DNA of 39,329 bases from Lacisediminimonas sp. (GTDB lineage: Bacteria; Pseudomonadota; Gammaproteobacteria; Burkholderiales; Burkholderiaceae_D), in assembly GCF_030645335.1 (NCBI RefSeq), contig NZ_JAUSNH010000016.1, positions 1-39,329 on the forward strand. Direction: 5' to 3'. Shown in pieces: positions 1 to 10,311 of the stretch (position 1 is its first letter; each line of letters opens with the position of its first letter). Both the position numbers and the translations under genes were made by a program. The notes beneath the pieces are model-generated. The model was not told the origin of the DNA, ran no database searches, and was given only the letters and a program-made list of their open reading frames with translations.

Positions 1-488
1 CCGGCCCATGCGGCCGGATCGTGCACATCGCGATCTTCGGGCGCGATATTGTAGTCGCCCAATAGCGCCAGTTGATCGGTGTCGCGCAGTTCCGCAACCA
101 GCCATTCATGCAGCGCATGCAGCCAGCGTAGCTTGTATTCATATTTGTCGGAGCCGACCGTCTGCCCATTGGGTACGTACGCGCAGATGATCCGCACGCC
201 ATCCACCGTTGCCGCGATGATGCGCTTTTGTTCGTCCGGGAACAGCGGGTTGTTGACCGTGACATTCTCCAGCGGGCGGCGTGACAGGATCGCCACGCCG
301 TTGTAAGTCTTTTGGCCCGCGTAGGCAATCTGGTAACCGGCGGCCTCGATTTCCGCGACCGGGAATTTGTCGTCGGTCAGCTTGGTCTCCTGCAGGCACA
401 GGACGTCGACCGGCGATTCTTCCAGCCAGCGCAATACCTGCGGCAGGCGAACTTTCAGCGAGTTGACATTCCAGGTGGCGATGCGCAT
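1..488 (-). CDS. xthA: Exodeoxyribonuclease III (N-terminal part; gene runs off the window start)
   Basis: Minus-strand translation from 488 reads MRIATWNVNSLKVRLPQVLRWLEESPVDVLCLQETKLTDDKFP..., a typical ExoIII N-terminus. Confidence 0.93.
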   Translation of the reverse strand, partial: MRIATWNVNSLKVRLPQVLRWLEESPVDVLCLQETKLTDDKFPVAEIEAAGYQIAYAGQKTYNGVAILSRRPLENVTVNNPLFPDEQKRIIAATVDGVRIICAYVPNGQTVGSDKYEYKLRWLHALHEWLVAELRDTDQLALLGDYNIAPEDRDVHDPAAWA

Positions 489-754
489 GGTCATGGTCTT
501 CTTTAGATGCTTGACTTGCTGGGGTGCTGCTGACGACCATTCTGGTGCGCCAGGTCATGTGCTGCGGTTTGCCGCGCTTGCTCGCTTTCTGCAGCTTTTT
601 GCAGGCGAAATTTCACCAGCGGATTGTATTTCAAGCTTCGCGGAAAGTCCCGCGTCCATTGAAAAACTGACTGGCGCATGCAGCCTGCGCTATCCTCCGG
701 CATGAAGCGATGGCAAATCCTTCATCCGAATAATCCAGGAATTTGGACTTTTCC

Positions 755-1684
755 ATGCCCGAAGCCCAACATCAAGCAAGCCAGTCCCCTATACCTGCGT
801 TGAAATTGCCGATCCTGCTGCGCGGGGTGGCCTGGTCGATGGTATCGGTGATGATCTTTTCGTTCTGGTTTGTCGCTACCCGGTTTTCGGTGACCCATGA
901 TTTGCGTTTCTGGGACGTGATCGCCTTGCGTTTCGGCGTGGGCGCCGTGCTGTTGCTGCCGGTGCTGATCATCAAGCGACGACGGCTGATGGCACGTGCC
1001 GGCGAAGGCTTTATTTTTGCCGTTCTATGGGGCGCGCCGTTCGTCCTGCTATTGACGCTCGGGCTACAAATGACGACGGCAGCCGAGTCGTCTGCCGTGA
1101 CGCCGACGCTGATGCCGGTTTTTGCAGGGCTGATCGGCTGGATCGTATTGCGCGAAAAGCTTGGGCCCACGAAGTGGGCCGGCTACGCCGCCATTGCCGC
1201 CGGCCTCGCAATCCTGATGTTGAACGATCCGGTAGCCAACGTCAGCTCGAACCCGGCCGATCTTGCGCCGCTGGCGCTCGCTTCAGTGCTGTGGGCGATT
1301 TATACGATCCGCTTTCGCCGCAGTGACATGACGCCGCTGGAAGGGGCGACGCTGATGTGCTTCTGGTCCGCGGTGATGTTCCTGCCGCCTTACTTCATGT
1401 TCGGCCTGTCGCGCCTGCACCTGGCGTCGACTCAGGAGTTGGTGTTCCAGGCCGTCTACCAGGGCTTGCTGATGAGTGTGGTCGCGATCATCTCGTTCAA
1501 CCGCGCAATTACCCTGATCGGTCCGCGTGCAGCAGCAGCGATCATCGCCTTCGTGCCGCTGACGACTGCGCTGCTGGCTATTCCGTTGATCGGAGAAGTC
1601 CCATCGAGCAGCGGGGCTGTCGCCATTTGCGTGATCGCCCTGGGCGTCATCATCACCGCATGGCCGTCCCGCAGCAAGAAGTGA
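755..1684 (+). CDS. DMT superfamily (EamA) membrane transporter
   Basis: ORF with about 10 hydrophobic segments and two EamA-like halves (GLIGWIVLREKLGPTKWAGYAAI...). The provided ORF begins at a TTG (743); ATG at 755 is an alternative start. Confidence 0.85.
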   Translation: MPEAQHQASQSPIPALKLPILLRGVAWSMVSVMIFSFWFVATRFSVTHDLRFWDVIALRFGVGAVLLLPVLIIKRRRLMARAGEGFIFAVLWGAPFVLLLTLGLQMTTAAESSAVTPTLMPVFAGLIGWIVLREKLGPTKWAGYAAIAAGLAILMLNDPVANVSSNPADLAPLALASVLWAIYTIRFRRSDMTPLEGATLMCFWSAVMFLPPYFMFGLSRLHLASTQELVFQAVYQGLLMSVVAIISFNRAITLIGPRAAAAIIAFVPLTTALLAIPLIGEVPSSSGAVAICVIALGVIITAWPSRSKK

Positions 1685-1705
1685 CAGGCTCATGAACCCA
1701 TGAGC

Positions 1706-1753
1706 AAAAAAGAGGGGAAGTGGCGCTCTATCTCGCTGCTTCCCCTCTTTGTC
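1706..1753. terminator. Bidirectional intrinsic terminator between convergent genes
   Basis: Perfect 12-bp inverted repeat AAAGAGGGGAAG (1709-1720) / CTTCCCCTCTTT (1739-1750), A-tract on the left and T-run on the right, between the DMT transporter (+) and pepA (-). Confidence 0.8.
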
Positions 1754-1797
1754 CTGCGATTACACCTTCCCGCAGATTCTTCCCCTGCTTCGAAGCC

Positions 1798-3300
1798 TTA
1801 TTTCGCTGCGCGGTTGATCAGGAAGGTTGTCAGCAAGGGCACCGGCCGCCCGGTCGCGCCTTTTGCCGCGCCGCTCTTCCATGCGGTGCCCGCGATATCC
1901 AGGTGCGCCCACGTGTATTTGCGGGTGTAACGCTCAAGAAAGCATGCTGCGGTAATGCTGCCGGCAGGCGGTCCGCCGATATTCGCCATGTCGGCGAAGT
2001 TCGACTTCAGTTGCTCCTGGTAGCTGTCTTCGATCGGCATGCGCCATGCCGTGTCGCCGGTCGCACGGCCAGCGACAAGCAGTTCATCGGCTAACGCATC
2101 ATGATCGGCGTCATGGCGGGTGAACAGGCCTGAGTTGTGATGGCCAAGCGCGGTGATACAGGCGCCGGTCAGCGTGGCGACATCGACCACGGCCGCAGGC
2201 TTGAACCGCTCGACATAGGTCAGCGCATCGCACAGGATCAGCCGGCCTTCGGCATCCGTGTTCAGGATTTCGATGGTTTGTCCCGACATCGACGTCACGA
2301 TGTCGCCCGGACGGGTGGCGGTTCCTGAGGGCATGTTCTCGCAGCTCGGGATCACGGCGATCACGTTGAGCTTGAGCTTCATGCGGCCGACTGCGCGCAT
2401 GGTGCCCAGCACCGAGGCTGCGCCACACATGTCGTATTTCATTTCGTCCATGCCGGCGCCGGGTTTAAGGGAAATGCCGCCGGTGTCGAAAGTGATGCCT
2501 TTGCCGACCAGCACCACCGGCGCATCCTTGGCCTTGCCGCCCATGTGACGGATAACGATGAACTTGGGCGGCTCTACCGTGCCGTTTGTAACCGAGAGGA
2601 AACTGGCCATCTTCAAGGCCTGGATCTGCTTGCGGTCCAGCACTTCCACTGCCATCGCGAATTCATCGCCGAGCTTGCGCGCGGTGGTCGCCAGGTAGGT
2701 CGGCGTGCATATGTTGGCCGGCAAGTTGCCGAGGGTTTTGGTCAGGTCCATGCCGTCGGCAATCGCCGCGGCCTGGGTGATGGTCGTCCTGGCAGCGCTT
2801 GCCATGGCCGTCGGTACGGCGAAAGCGACCTTGCGCACGCCGCTGGTGGCGGATTCCTTGCGGCTCTTGAGCTGGTCGAATCGATAGATATTGTCGCGCA
2901 GGGCGCCCACCAGGCTGCGCAGGCACCATGCTGCATCCCTATCCTTGATCGCATCCAGCGGGAGCGCAATCAGCGCGTCGCTGGCGCCCAGTGTGGAGAA
3001 TGCACGCGCGATGGCTTGCGCTGCGCTACTGAAATCCTTGCTGGCCAGTGCGCCCTGGCGGCCCAGCCCGACCAGCAGGATCCGCTGCGCGGCGGCGCCT
3101 GTCTGCCGCAACAGCAGGGTGGTCCCGGCCTTGCCGCTGATGTCGCCCGACTTGACGGCATTGCTGATGACCCGCGCCGTGTCCAGCGCGGCAGCGGGTT
3201 CCGAGAGCTTGCCGTCCTCAAAGATACCCACTGCGATGCAGCCGCTCTTGAACTGAGCGATGGCGTTTTTTCCATCAAATGTTTTTATGCTAAAGTCCAT
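1798..3300 (-). CDS. pepA: Leucyl aminopeptidase (M17 family)
   Basis: Contains [35 protein letters not shown] and the [10 protein letters not shown] signature of M17 peptidases; start [13 protein letters not shown] at 3300. Confidence 0.96.
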   Translation of the reverse strand: MDFSIKTFDGKNAIAQFKSGCIAVGIFEDGKLSEPAAALDTARVISNAVKSGDISGKAGTTLLLRQTGAAAQRILLVGLGRQGALASKDFSSAAQAIARAFSTLGASDALIALPLDAIKDRDAAWCLRSLVGALRDNIYRFDQLKSRKESATSGVRKVAFAVPTAMASAARTTITQAAAIADGMDLTKTLGNLPANICTPTYLATTARKLGDEFAMAVEVLDRKQIQALKMASFLSVTNGTVEPPKFIVIRHMGGKAKDAPVVLVGKGITFDTGGISLKPGAGMDEMKYDMCGAASVLGTMRAVGRMKLKLNVIAVIPSCENMPSGTATRPGDIVTSMSGQTIEILNTDAEGRLILCDALTYVERFKPAAVVDVATLTGACITALGHHNSGLFTRHDADHDALADELLVAGRATGDTAWRMPIEDSYQEQLKSNFADMANIGGPPAGSITAACFLERYTRKYTWAHLDIAGTAWKSGAAKGATGRPVPLLTTFLINRAAK

Positions 3301-3343
3301 GAACGCTCCCTCGAGAATCCTGCAATTATAGAGCCTATCCAAC

Positions 3344-4474
3344 ATGATTTTTCAGCGCGCCCTTCGACGTGAGTTGATCAGTAACGCCGGCGCAGTTTTC
3401 ACTACCCTGTTCACCATCACCATTACGGTCATGCTGATCCGGATCCTGGGCCAGGCCGCAGGCGGCCAGGTCGGGTCGCAGGACGTGGTCGCCCTGATCG
3501 GTTTCTCGGCATTGAATTACCTTCCTGTCCTGCTGATCCTCACCGGATTCATATCGGTGCTGCTGGTCGTCACCCGCAGTTACCAGGATTCGGAAATGGT
3601 GGTGTGGTTCGCTTCCGGATTGAGCCTTTCACGCTGGATCCGGCCGGTGCTGGGTTTTGGCATGCCGGTCGTGATCCTGACTGCGGTACTCAGTTTTTTT
3701 GTGACGCCCTGGGCCAACCAGCAAAGCGCCGAATTCCGCGAGCGCTTTGAGAAGCGTGAAGACCTTTCACGCGTTTCGCCCGGCAAGTTCCAGGAGTCGG
3801 CATCGGCCGACCGCATCTTTTTCGTCGAAGGCATCGCCAGTGACGCCAGCCGCGTGCGCAACGTATTCGTCAACACCGTGCGTGACGGCAAGACCAGTGT
3901 GGTCGCCGCCCGCGAAGGCCGCATCGAGTTCGACCGGCGCGGCGATAAATTCCTGATCCTGCAAAATGGCCGCCGCTATGACGGCAGCCCCAGCCAGCCT
4001 GATTTCCAGTTGATGCAGTTCGAGCGCTACGGTGTGTTGGTGTCGCAGCAATCGAGCTCCGCCGCAGGGGATCGGGCGGCGCGGGCATTGTCGACGCAGC
4101 AGCTGATCGCCGAACCCACTGCGTTCAACCTGGGCGAGCTGTTATGGCGCATCGCCTTGCCGCTGATGTGCCTGCTGTTGATGTTGCTGGCCGTGCCGCT
4201 GGGTTTCATCAATCCGCGCGGCGGCCGCTCAGGCAACCTGCTGGTGGCATTGTTCCTGTTTATCCTGTACAGCAACATGACCAGCATCTTCCAGGCTGCA
4301 GTAGTGCAAAAGCGCATGTCACTGGCCGACGCCGTGTGGCCGGTCCACCTGGTTGCCGCACTGCTGGTACTGTTGCTGTTCATCTGGCGTATCAACGTCA
4401 ACAGCCCGAAGCATCCGCTGGTGCTTTGGGGGCGCTTCAAGCACGCCATCTCTGCTTCAAAGGCGGCTTCCTGA
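3344..4474 (+). CDS. lptF: LPS export ABC transporter permease LptF
   Basis: [41 protein letters not shown]..., YjgP/YjgQ-type permease, divergent from pepA and followed by lptG. Confidence 0.94.
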   Translation: MIFQRALRRELISNAGAVFTTLFTITITVMLIRILGQAAGGQVGSQDVVALIGFSALNYLPVLLILTGFISVLLVVTRSYQDSEMVVWFASGLSLSRWIRPVLGFGMPVVILTAVLSFFVTPWANQQSAEFRERFEKREDLSRVSPGKFQESASADRIFFVEGIASDASRVRNVFVNTVRDGKTSVVAAREGRIEFDRRGDKFLILQNGRRYDGSPSQPDFQLMQFERYGVLVSQQSSSAAGDRAARALSTQQLIAEPTAFNLGELLWRIALPLMCLLLMLLAVPLGFINPRGGRSGNLLVALFLFILYSNMTSIFQAAVVQKRMSLADAVWPVHLVAALLVLLLFIWRINVNSPKHPLVLWGRFKHAISASKAAS

Positions 4475-4505
4475 TGCGCCGCAATCCAAACGCCCGGGAC
4501 CTGGA

Positions 4506-5645
4506 ATGAAAGTCCTGCAGCGTTATCTCGCACGCGAAATCATCCGCTCGGTGATTTTCGTGCTGGTCGCCTTCTTGTCCCTGTTCGCCTTCTTCGACCT
4601 GATGAACGAGCTGCAATCGGTCGGCCGGGGCGGATACAAGCTGCAGCACGCCTTTGCCTACGTGGTGCTGGGCATGCCGGGCTATGTCTACGAATTGATG
4701 CCGATTGCCGCCCTGATCGGGACGATTTATGTGCTGTCTCAGATGGCCGCACGCTCGGAGTTCACCATCATGCGCGTGTCGGGCCTTTCGACTGTGCAGG
4801 CCGGTCGGATGCTGGCGCTGGTTGCGGTCTTTTTTACCGGGCTGACATTCCTGTTTGGAGAGGTCATCTCGCCCAGGGCCAGCGACATGGCGGAGCGGCT
4901 GAAGCTGGAATTGCGCGGCACGGCATTGTCCAAGCAGTTCCGATCCGGACTGTGGGCCAAGGATGTGGTGCGCGAGAACGGCATTAGCGGACGTGTAATG
5001 GGCTCGCGCTTCCTGAATGTGCGCGAGGTACGATTCGATGGCGAATTGCTCGACTTGACCATTTATGAGTTCGACCGCGACTTCCGCATGACGCGTGCCG
5101 TCACTGCGGCCCGCGCGCAATATGCCGGCGCCAACACCTGGAACCTGGCCGAAGTCGCGCAGACCATGTTTCCGGTATCCGGTGCGTCGCTGACAATGGA
5201 TGAACTGGCTGCGGTGAAGACGCAGAAGTTCAATACCAGCACGCTGGTTTCTGAAGTCACGCCCGATATTCTGGCTGTGCTGTTTGCCGATCCGGACCGC
5301 ATGTCTGCCTATGACCTGGCGGCCTACACTCGCCATCTCGCCGACAACCAGCAGCGCACCGAACGCTACGAGATCGCGTACTGGAAAAAACTGACCTACC
5401 CGTTCGCCGTATTCGTCATGATGGCGCTGGCGCTGCCGTTCGCCTACATGCAAGTGCGTGCCGGTGGCGTCAGCCTGAAAATTTTCGCCGGTATCATGCT
5501 GGGGGTGTCGTTCCAGCTCGTCAACAGCCTGTTCGGACATATCGGCTTGCTCAATACCTGGCCGCCGCTGGCGACGGCGGTACTGCCGAGCCTGTTGTTC
5601 TTGCTGGTGGCAATCGGGTCCCTGGCCTGGGTGGAGAGAAGATGA
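4506..5645 (+). CDS. lptG: LPS export ABC transporter permease LptG
   Basis: MKVLQRYLAREIIRSVIFVLVAFLSLFAFFDLMNEL...; second YjgP/YjgQ permease. Confidence 0.94.
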   Translation: MKVLQRYLAREIIRSVIFVLVAFLSLFAFFDLMNELQSVGRGGYKLQHAFAYVVLGMPGYVYELMPIAALIGTIYVLSQMAARSEFTIMRVSGLSTVQAGRMLALVAVFFTGLTFLFGEVISPRASDMAERLKLELRGTALSKQFRSGLWAKDVVRENGISGRVMGSRFLNVREVRFDGELLDLTIYEFDRDFRMTRAVTAARAQYAGANTWNLAEVAQTMFPVSGASLTMDELAAVKTQKFNTSTLVSEVTPDILAVLFADPDRMSAYDLAAYTRHLADNQQRTERYEIAYWKKLTYPFAVFVMMALALPFAYMQVRAGGVSLKIFAGIMLGVSFQLVNSLFGHIGLLNTWPPLATAVLPSLLFLLVAIGSLAWVERR

Positions 5646-6025
5646 GCAATCAAGCAAAGCAAGCCTTAATCCTGTTTGCCCACGGCGCACGCGATCCGCG
5701 CTGGGCCGAGCCGTTTCGCAAGCTGGCCGAGCGGGTGCAGGCGCAACGACCGGATATTATCGTTGCGCTGGCGTTCCTGGAGCTGATGTCACCGCGGCTT
5801 CCCGATTGCGTGCCGCAACTCGTCGGGCAGGGCTGTGAAAAAATCAGCGTGGTGCCGGTCTTTCTCGGTCAGGGGGGGCATGTACTGCGCGATTTGCCGC
5901 TGCTGCTCGATGACTTGCGGCGCGCCTATCCGGAATTGCAGCTCGATGTTGCACAAGCAGTGGGCGAAGACGAATCGGTGCAGGAGGCAATGGCTCGTTA
6001 TTGCGTGGCGACCCTGTCGGCCTGA
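5642..6025 (+). CDS. Short CbiX/SirB-type sirohydrochlorin chelatase
   Basis: 127 aa: LILFAHGARDPRWAEPFRKLAERVQAQRPDIIVALAFLELMSPRLPD...VVPVFLGQGGHVLRDLP, a single-domain CbiX pattern. ATGA overlap with lptG. Confidence 0.85.
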   Translation: MSNQAKQALILFAHGARDPRWAEPFRKLAERVQAQRPDIIVALAFLELMSPRLPDCVPQLVGQGCEKISVVPVFLGQGGHVLRDLPLLLDDLRRAYPELQLDVAQAVGEDESVQEAMARYCVATLSA

Positions 6026-6049
6026 GCAGCGGGAGCCAGGAGCCCGAAG

Positions 6050-6766
6050 TCAGGCTTGACGCGGACCCAGTGCGTTACCGATCATGACCAGTACGGGGCC
6101 GGTGCAAGCCTCGATTCCCTGCCGCAGGCCGCCCAGCGTCAGGTACGCCACGCGCTGTCCCGGCAAACTGCAATTCTCGACAATCACCACCGGCGTCTCT
6201 GGTGAACGCCCCAGCGCCAGCAGGCGCTCCGCCGTCGTCATCGCTTCCCGCCCGCCCATGTATTGCACGATAGTGTCGCAGGCCGGCAGGATGGTGTCAT
6301 CCGGCTGGCCGGGCGCGGTGGCGGAGGTGAAAAACGCCACGCTGCGGGCAATGCCGCGCATGGTCAACGGTTGTTTTGCGGCGGCGGCCGCAGCCAGCGC
6401 GGCGGTAATGCCGGGGACGATTTCGACTTCAATGCCATGCGCCTCCAGCGCCCGCAATTCTTCGTCGGCGCGGCCGAATATCATCGGGTCGCCGCCCTTG
6501 AGTCGCACCACCAGCTTGTAGTCGCGCGCACAAGCCACCAGTCGTTCATTGATTTCCAGCTGAGCGGTGGAACGCTGGCCAGAGCGCTTTCCGACCGATA
6601 TCTTGATCGCCTGCGGACAAAGGGCCAGCATTTCGTCAGTCACCAGCGCGTCGTACAGCACGACATCGGCCAGGGCCAGCATGCGGGCGCCGCGGACCGT
6701 GATAAGGTCAGCCGCGCCGGGGCCGGCGCCGACCAGGAACACCTTGCCGTATGCGCCCGCAGCCAT
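6050..6766 (-). CDS. cobA: Uroporphyrinogen-III C-methyltransferase (SUMT)
   Basis: GKVFLVGAGPGAADLITVRGARMLALADVVLYDALV...VRLKGGDPMIFGRADEEL: SUMT signatures. Confidence 0.93.
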   Translation of the reverse strand: MAAGAYGKVFLVGAGPGAADLITVRGARMLALADVVLYDALVTDEMLALCPQAIKISVGKRSGQRSTAQLEINERLVACARDYKLVVRLKGGDPMIFGRADEELRALEAHGIEVEIVPGITAALAAAAAAKQPLTMRGIARSVAFFTSATAPGQPDDTILPACDTIVQYMGGREAMTTAERLLALGRSPETPVVIVENCSLPGQRVAYLTLGGLRQGIEACTGPVLVMIGNALGPRQA

Positions 6767-8091
6767 CAGTCCAGCCGCACCATGCCGGCGGCCACGGTCT
6801 GGTGCGTCACTTCGTCGATCAGGATGAACGATCCGCTGGCACGCGCGACGTCGTAGGAATCCACCGCCAGCGCCTGTTGCACGTTCACGCTTACCCGCGC
6901 GATGCCATTGAGCGCCAGGCTCTTGGCCGGATGGCGCTGCTGGGTGTTGATATCGAGTACCGATTCAATGTCGCTGATGCGGGCCATGACTTGCCGTGTA
7001 GTGTGTTTAAGCCAGTACTTGCGCTGCAGGTCCAGCGGCTCTTCAGATAGCCAGCAAATATCGGCCAGCAGGCTTTTCGTGACGGTGGCGGGAGCGTCCG
7101 CTGCCGCCATTGTATCCCCGCGCGAAATGTCGAGATACTCGTCGACCAGCAAGGTGATCGACTGGCCGGCGCTGGCGCTCTCCAGCGGCCCGTCGAATGT
7201 CAGGATTTCCTTGACGGTTGCCGACTGTCCGCCGGGCTGCACGACGAGCTTGTCGCCCCGGCTGACACTGCCGGCTTCGATCCGGCCCATGTAGCCGCGG
7301 AAGTCGCGGGCCTCGTGCCCATTATGGCGGGCAACGAGCTGGACCGGAAAGCGGAATGCGGCATGGTGCGCCTGGTCGTGGACCGGTAGCGATTCAAGCA
7401 GCTCGATCAGGGTAGGACCCTGGTACCACGGCATGTTGTCGCCCGGGGTGACGACGTTGTCGCCCACCAGTGCCGACATCGGGATCGGGCGGATGTTTTC
7501 CAGTCCCAGCTGGCTTGCAAACACGCGGTAAGCCTCGACAATCCGGTTGTAGATAGCCTGGTCATAGCCGATCAGGTCCATCTTGTTGACCGCAACGATC
7601 ACATGCCCGATCCGCAGCAAGTGCGCAATGGTCGAGTGACGCTTGGTCTGGACCAGCAATTCCACGCTGCCGTCGTCGCCCAGCTTCACCTTCGACACAT
7701 CGATCAGGATGACGACGGCATCAGCCGTCGATGCGCCGGTCACCATGTTGCGGGTGTACTGCTCATGTCCCGGTGTATCGGCAATGATGAACTTGCGCTT
7801 GGGTGTGGCGAAGTAGCGGTAGGCGACATCGATGGTGATGCCTTGCTCGCGTTCTGCCTCGAGTCCGTCGGTGAGTAGTGACAAGTCGATCGTGTCACCG
7901 ACGGTGCGCTTGTGGCGGGCCCGCGAAATGGCATCCAGTTGGTCGGCGAAGATGCCCTTGCTGTCAAACAGAAGCCGGCCGATGAGCGTGCTCTTGCCGT
8001 CGTCCACGGAGCCTGCGGTAATGAAGCGCAGCAAGCCGCGCTCAGCGTGTTGACCGTCAGGGGCGACGTTCTTTTCCAGTACGGCGTTCAT
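6766..8091 (-). CDS. cysN: Sulfate adenylyltransferase subunit 1 (GTPase)
   Basis: LLRFITAGSVDDGKSTLIGRLLFDSKGIFADQL...DTPGHEQYTRNMVTGAS: CysN/NodQ GTPase. Confidence 0.95.
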   Translation of the reverse strand: MNAVLEKNVAPDGQHAERGLLRFITAGSVDDGKSTLIGRLLFDSKGIFADQLDAISRARHKRTVGDTIDLSLLTDGLEAEREQGITIDVAYRYFATPKRKFIIADTPGHEQYTRNMVTGASTADAVVILIDVSKVKLGDDGSVELLVQTKRHSTIAHLLRIGHVIVAVNKMDLIGYDQAIYNRIVEAYRVFASQLGLENIRPIPMSALVGDNVVTPGDNMPWYQGPTLIELLESLPVHDQAHHAAFRFPVQLVARHNGHEARDFRGYMGRIEAGSVSRGDKLVVQPGGQSATVKEILTFDGPLESASAGQSITLLVDEYLDISRGDTMAAADAPATVTKSLLADICWLSEEPLDLQRKYWLKHTTRQVMARISDIESVLDINTQQRHPAKSLALNGIARVSVNVQQALAVDSYDVARASGSFILIDEVTHQTVAAGMVRLD

Positions 8092-9041
8092 CAGAAATAT
8101 CCTTCCTTCTTGCGTCGTTCCATCGATGCTTCCGAGGTCTGGTCATCCATCCGCGTTGCGCCCCGCTCCGTAATCTGCGTGATCGCCGTCTCGGCGATGA
8201 TCGCATCGACCGAGGTCGCGTCGGAGGCCACCGGGCAGGTGCAGGAAATGTCGCCGACCGTGCGAAAGCGCACGCTGCGGGTCTCGATCAATTCTCCCGG
8301 GCGCGGCGGTGTCAGCGGGGTCACCGGCACCAGCAGGCCGTTGCGCGCAATCACCTGGCGCTGGTGGGAAAAATAAATGTCCGGCAATTCGAGCTGCTCG
8401 CGCCCGATGTATTGCCAGACATCGAGTTCGGTCCAGTTCGATATCGGAAACACGCGCATGTTCTGCCCTGGATGGACGCGCGTGTTGTACAGGTCCCAAA
8501 GCTCGGGACGCTGGGCCTTCGGGTCCCACTGGCCGAATTCGTCGCGGAACGAGAAAATGCGCTCCTTGGCCCGCGCTTTTTCTTCATCGCGGCGTGCGCC
8601 GCCGATGCAGGCGTCGAACTTGTGCTGGCTGATGGTTTCCAGCAAGGTCACTGCCTGCGCGGCATTGCGCGAATCGGTCTGCGGGTTGCGCAGGCGCACC
8701 GTGCCGCGGCGGATTGATTCTTCTACCGAGCCGATGATCAGGCGCTCCCCCAGTTCAGCGACCCTGCGGTCCCGAAATTCAATGACTTCGGCGAAATTGT
8801 GGCCAGTGTCGACATGCACCAGCGGGAAAGGAAATTTGCCAGGGCGGAAGGCCTTCTCGGCGATGCGCAGCATCACTACCGAATCCTTGCCGCCGGAAAA
8901 CAGCAGTGCCGGATTGGTGCACTCTGCGGCGACTTCGCGCATGATGTGGATCGCTTCGGATTCCAGCCAGTCAAGGTGCGCGCGGCTGCTGGTCGCCTGC
9001 TTGCCGATATTCCGGATGCCCCGGTCTGCTACTGTATTCAT
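8091..9041 (-). CDS. cysD: Sulfate adenylyltransferase subunit 2
   Basis: HLDWLESEAIHIMREVAAECTNPALLFSGGKDSVVMLRIAEKAFRPGKFPFPLVHVDTGHNF; PP-loop motif SGGKDS. Start at MNTVADRG (9041) inferred from overlap with cysH. Confidence 0.95.
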   Translation of the reverse strand: MNTVADRGIRNIGKQATSSRAHLDWLESEAIHIMREVAAECTNPALLFSGGKDSVVMLRIAEKAFRPGKFPFPLVHVDTGHNFAEVIEFRDRRVAELGERLIIGSVEESIRRGTVRLRNPQTDSRNAAQAVTLLETISQHKFDACIGGARRDEEKARAKERIFSFRDEFGQWDPKAQRPELWDLYNTRVHPGQNMRVFPISNWTELDVWQYIGREQLELPDIYFSHQRQVIARNGLLVPVTPLTPPRPGELIETRSVRFRTVGDISCTCPVASDATSVDAIIAETAITQITERGATRMDDQTSEASMERRKKEGYF

Positions 9042-9787
9042 GGTCCTGAACCCTCGATGGATGTTTGCTCGCTCCTGATCCGTACCAGCTTGCCGTTCAC
9101 CTGATGCAGGCCACACTCTTTTGACTGTGGGTCTTCCCACCACCAGCGGCCGGCACGGACGTCTTCGCCTGGCTTGATCGCACGGGTGCAGGGTTCGCAG
9201 CCGATCGACGGATAGCCCTTTTCATGCAAGGCATTGACAGGGACGGCATTGCTGCGCAGGTAGTGCCAGATGTCTGCTTCCGACCAGTCGGCGAGCGGAT
9301 TGAATTTTTCCATCTGGTGGGCGGCGTCATGCTCTTGTACCGCAAGCGCCGCGCGGGTGGCCGATTGCGTGCGCCGCTGGCCGGTGATCCAGGCTTGTTT
9401 GCCAGCCAGCGCGCGCTGCAGCGGCTCGACATTGCGGATGTGGCAGCATTGCTTGCGCAATTCGACGCTGTCGTAAAAGGCATCGTGGCCGAATCGGACG
9501 ACATACGCATCGACAGCGGCTGGCTGGGGGCGGTACACCGCAAGCCGGTAAGCATAGGTGTCGTGAATGCGCTGAAGCATGGCGAGTGTCTCGTCATGCA
9601 GACGGCCGGTGTCGAGGGTGAAAATCGTGATCGGTAATCCGGTGCGCAGGATCAGGTCGGTGAGCACCATGTCCTCGGCAGCCAGGCTGGACGCGAATAC
9701 GGCGGGTGAAAAGTCTCCCGCAATACGCGCCAGCGTCCGCTTCGTGGCGGCCACCAGTTCATTGTACTGAGGAGATATGGTGCTCAT
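9038..9787 (-). CDS. cysH: Adenylylsulfate (APS) reductase, CysH family
   Basis: PAPS/APS reductase fold (FASSLAAEDMVLTDLILR) with KQCCHIRNVEPL and GCEPCTR, the two cysteine pairs of the 4Fe-4S APS-reductase type. Start MSTISPQ at 9787. Confidence 0.93.
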   Translation of the reverse strand: MSTISPQYNELVAATKRTLARIAGDFSPAVFASSLAAEDMVLTDLILRTGLPITIFTLDTGRLHDETLAMLQRIHDTYAYRLAVYRPQPAAVDAYVVRFGHDAFYDSVELRKQCCHIRNVEPLQRALAGKQAWITGQRRTQSATRAALAVQEHDAAHQMEKFNPLADWSEADIWHYLRSNAVPVNALHEKGYPSIGCEPCTRAIKPGEDVRAGRWWWEDPQSKECGLHQVNGKLVRIRSEQTSIEGSGP

Positions 9788-10311
9788 GACTGGACTGCTC
9801 CCGCGCTGCGGTCGACGCGCCGGAAAAGTGGCGTTTTTTGATCCCACGACGCCTGGTAAGTCACGGAAAAATCGGTCAGGCCCTTGAGCGCATCATCGAT
9901 ACTGCGGTCCGGGCGGGTCGCGAATGCATCGAAGCCGACCCGCTGCATGTAGAACAGCTGATCTCGCAGCACATCGCCAATGGCGCGCAACTCGCCTTCG
10001 AAGCCCAGCCGGGTGCGCAGGTTCCAGGCAATCGAATAGCCGCGGCCATCGGTGAACTTGGGGAATTCCACCGCAATCACCGGCAGGCGCGACACGTCGT
10101 CTTTCAGGGACTCTGATCGTTCATCGCTGGCAAGCCACACGCCGACATCGGTGCGCAATGCCAGCGCGGTGCGCTGCGCAAGCCATACCGCAAGCGGCAC
10201 CAATACCGGGCCGCCCGGAATCGCGACCATGGCGCTCGATTCACCTTCGCCAAGCTTCAACAGTGTCCAGTTGTCGTCGACGATCTGTCGATCCTTGATG
10301 ATCTTACGCAT
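9784..10311 (-). CDS. DUF934 family protein
   Basis: MRKIIKDRQIVDDNWTLLKLGEG...VAVEFPKFTDGRGYSIAWNLRTRLGFEGELRAIGDVLRDQLFYMQRVGFDAFA, with characteristic position between cysH and cysI. Confidence 0.87.
   Translation of the reverse strand: MRKIIKDRQIVDDNWTLLKLGEGESSAMVAIPGGPVLVPLAVWLAQRTALALRTDVGVWLASDERSESLKDDVSRLPVIAVEFPKFTDGRGYSIAWNLRTRLGFEGELRAIGDVLRDQLFYMQRVGFDAFATRPDRSIDDALKGLTDFSVTYQASWDQKTPLFRRVDRSAGAVQS

Noticed and set aside
503-703. 66-aa minus-strand ORF upstream of xthA
   Set aside because: Plausible small protein (MRQSVFQWTRDFPRSLKYNPLVKFRLQKAAE...), but the Shine-Dalgarno spacing is poor and I recognise no family; evidence is insufficient.
2545-3372. 275-aa plus-strand ORF
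   Set aside because: Entirely antisense to pepA; high-GC shadow ORF with no recognisable domain.
4437-5690. 417-aa minus-strand ORF
   Set aside because: Antisense to lptG; His/Gln/Arg-rich shadow frame.
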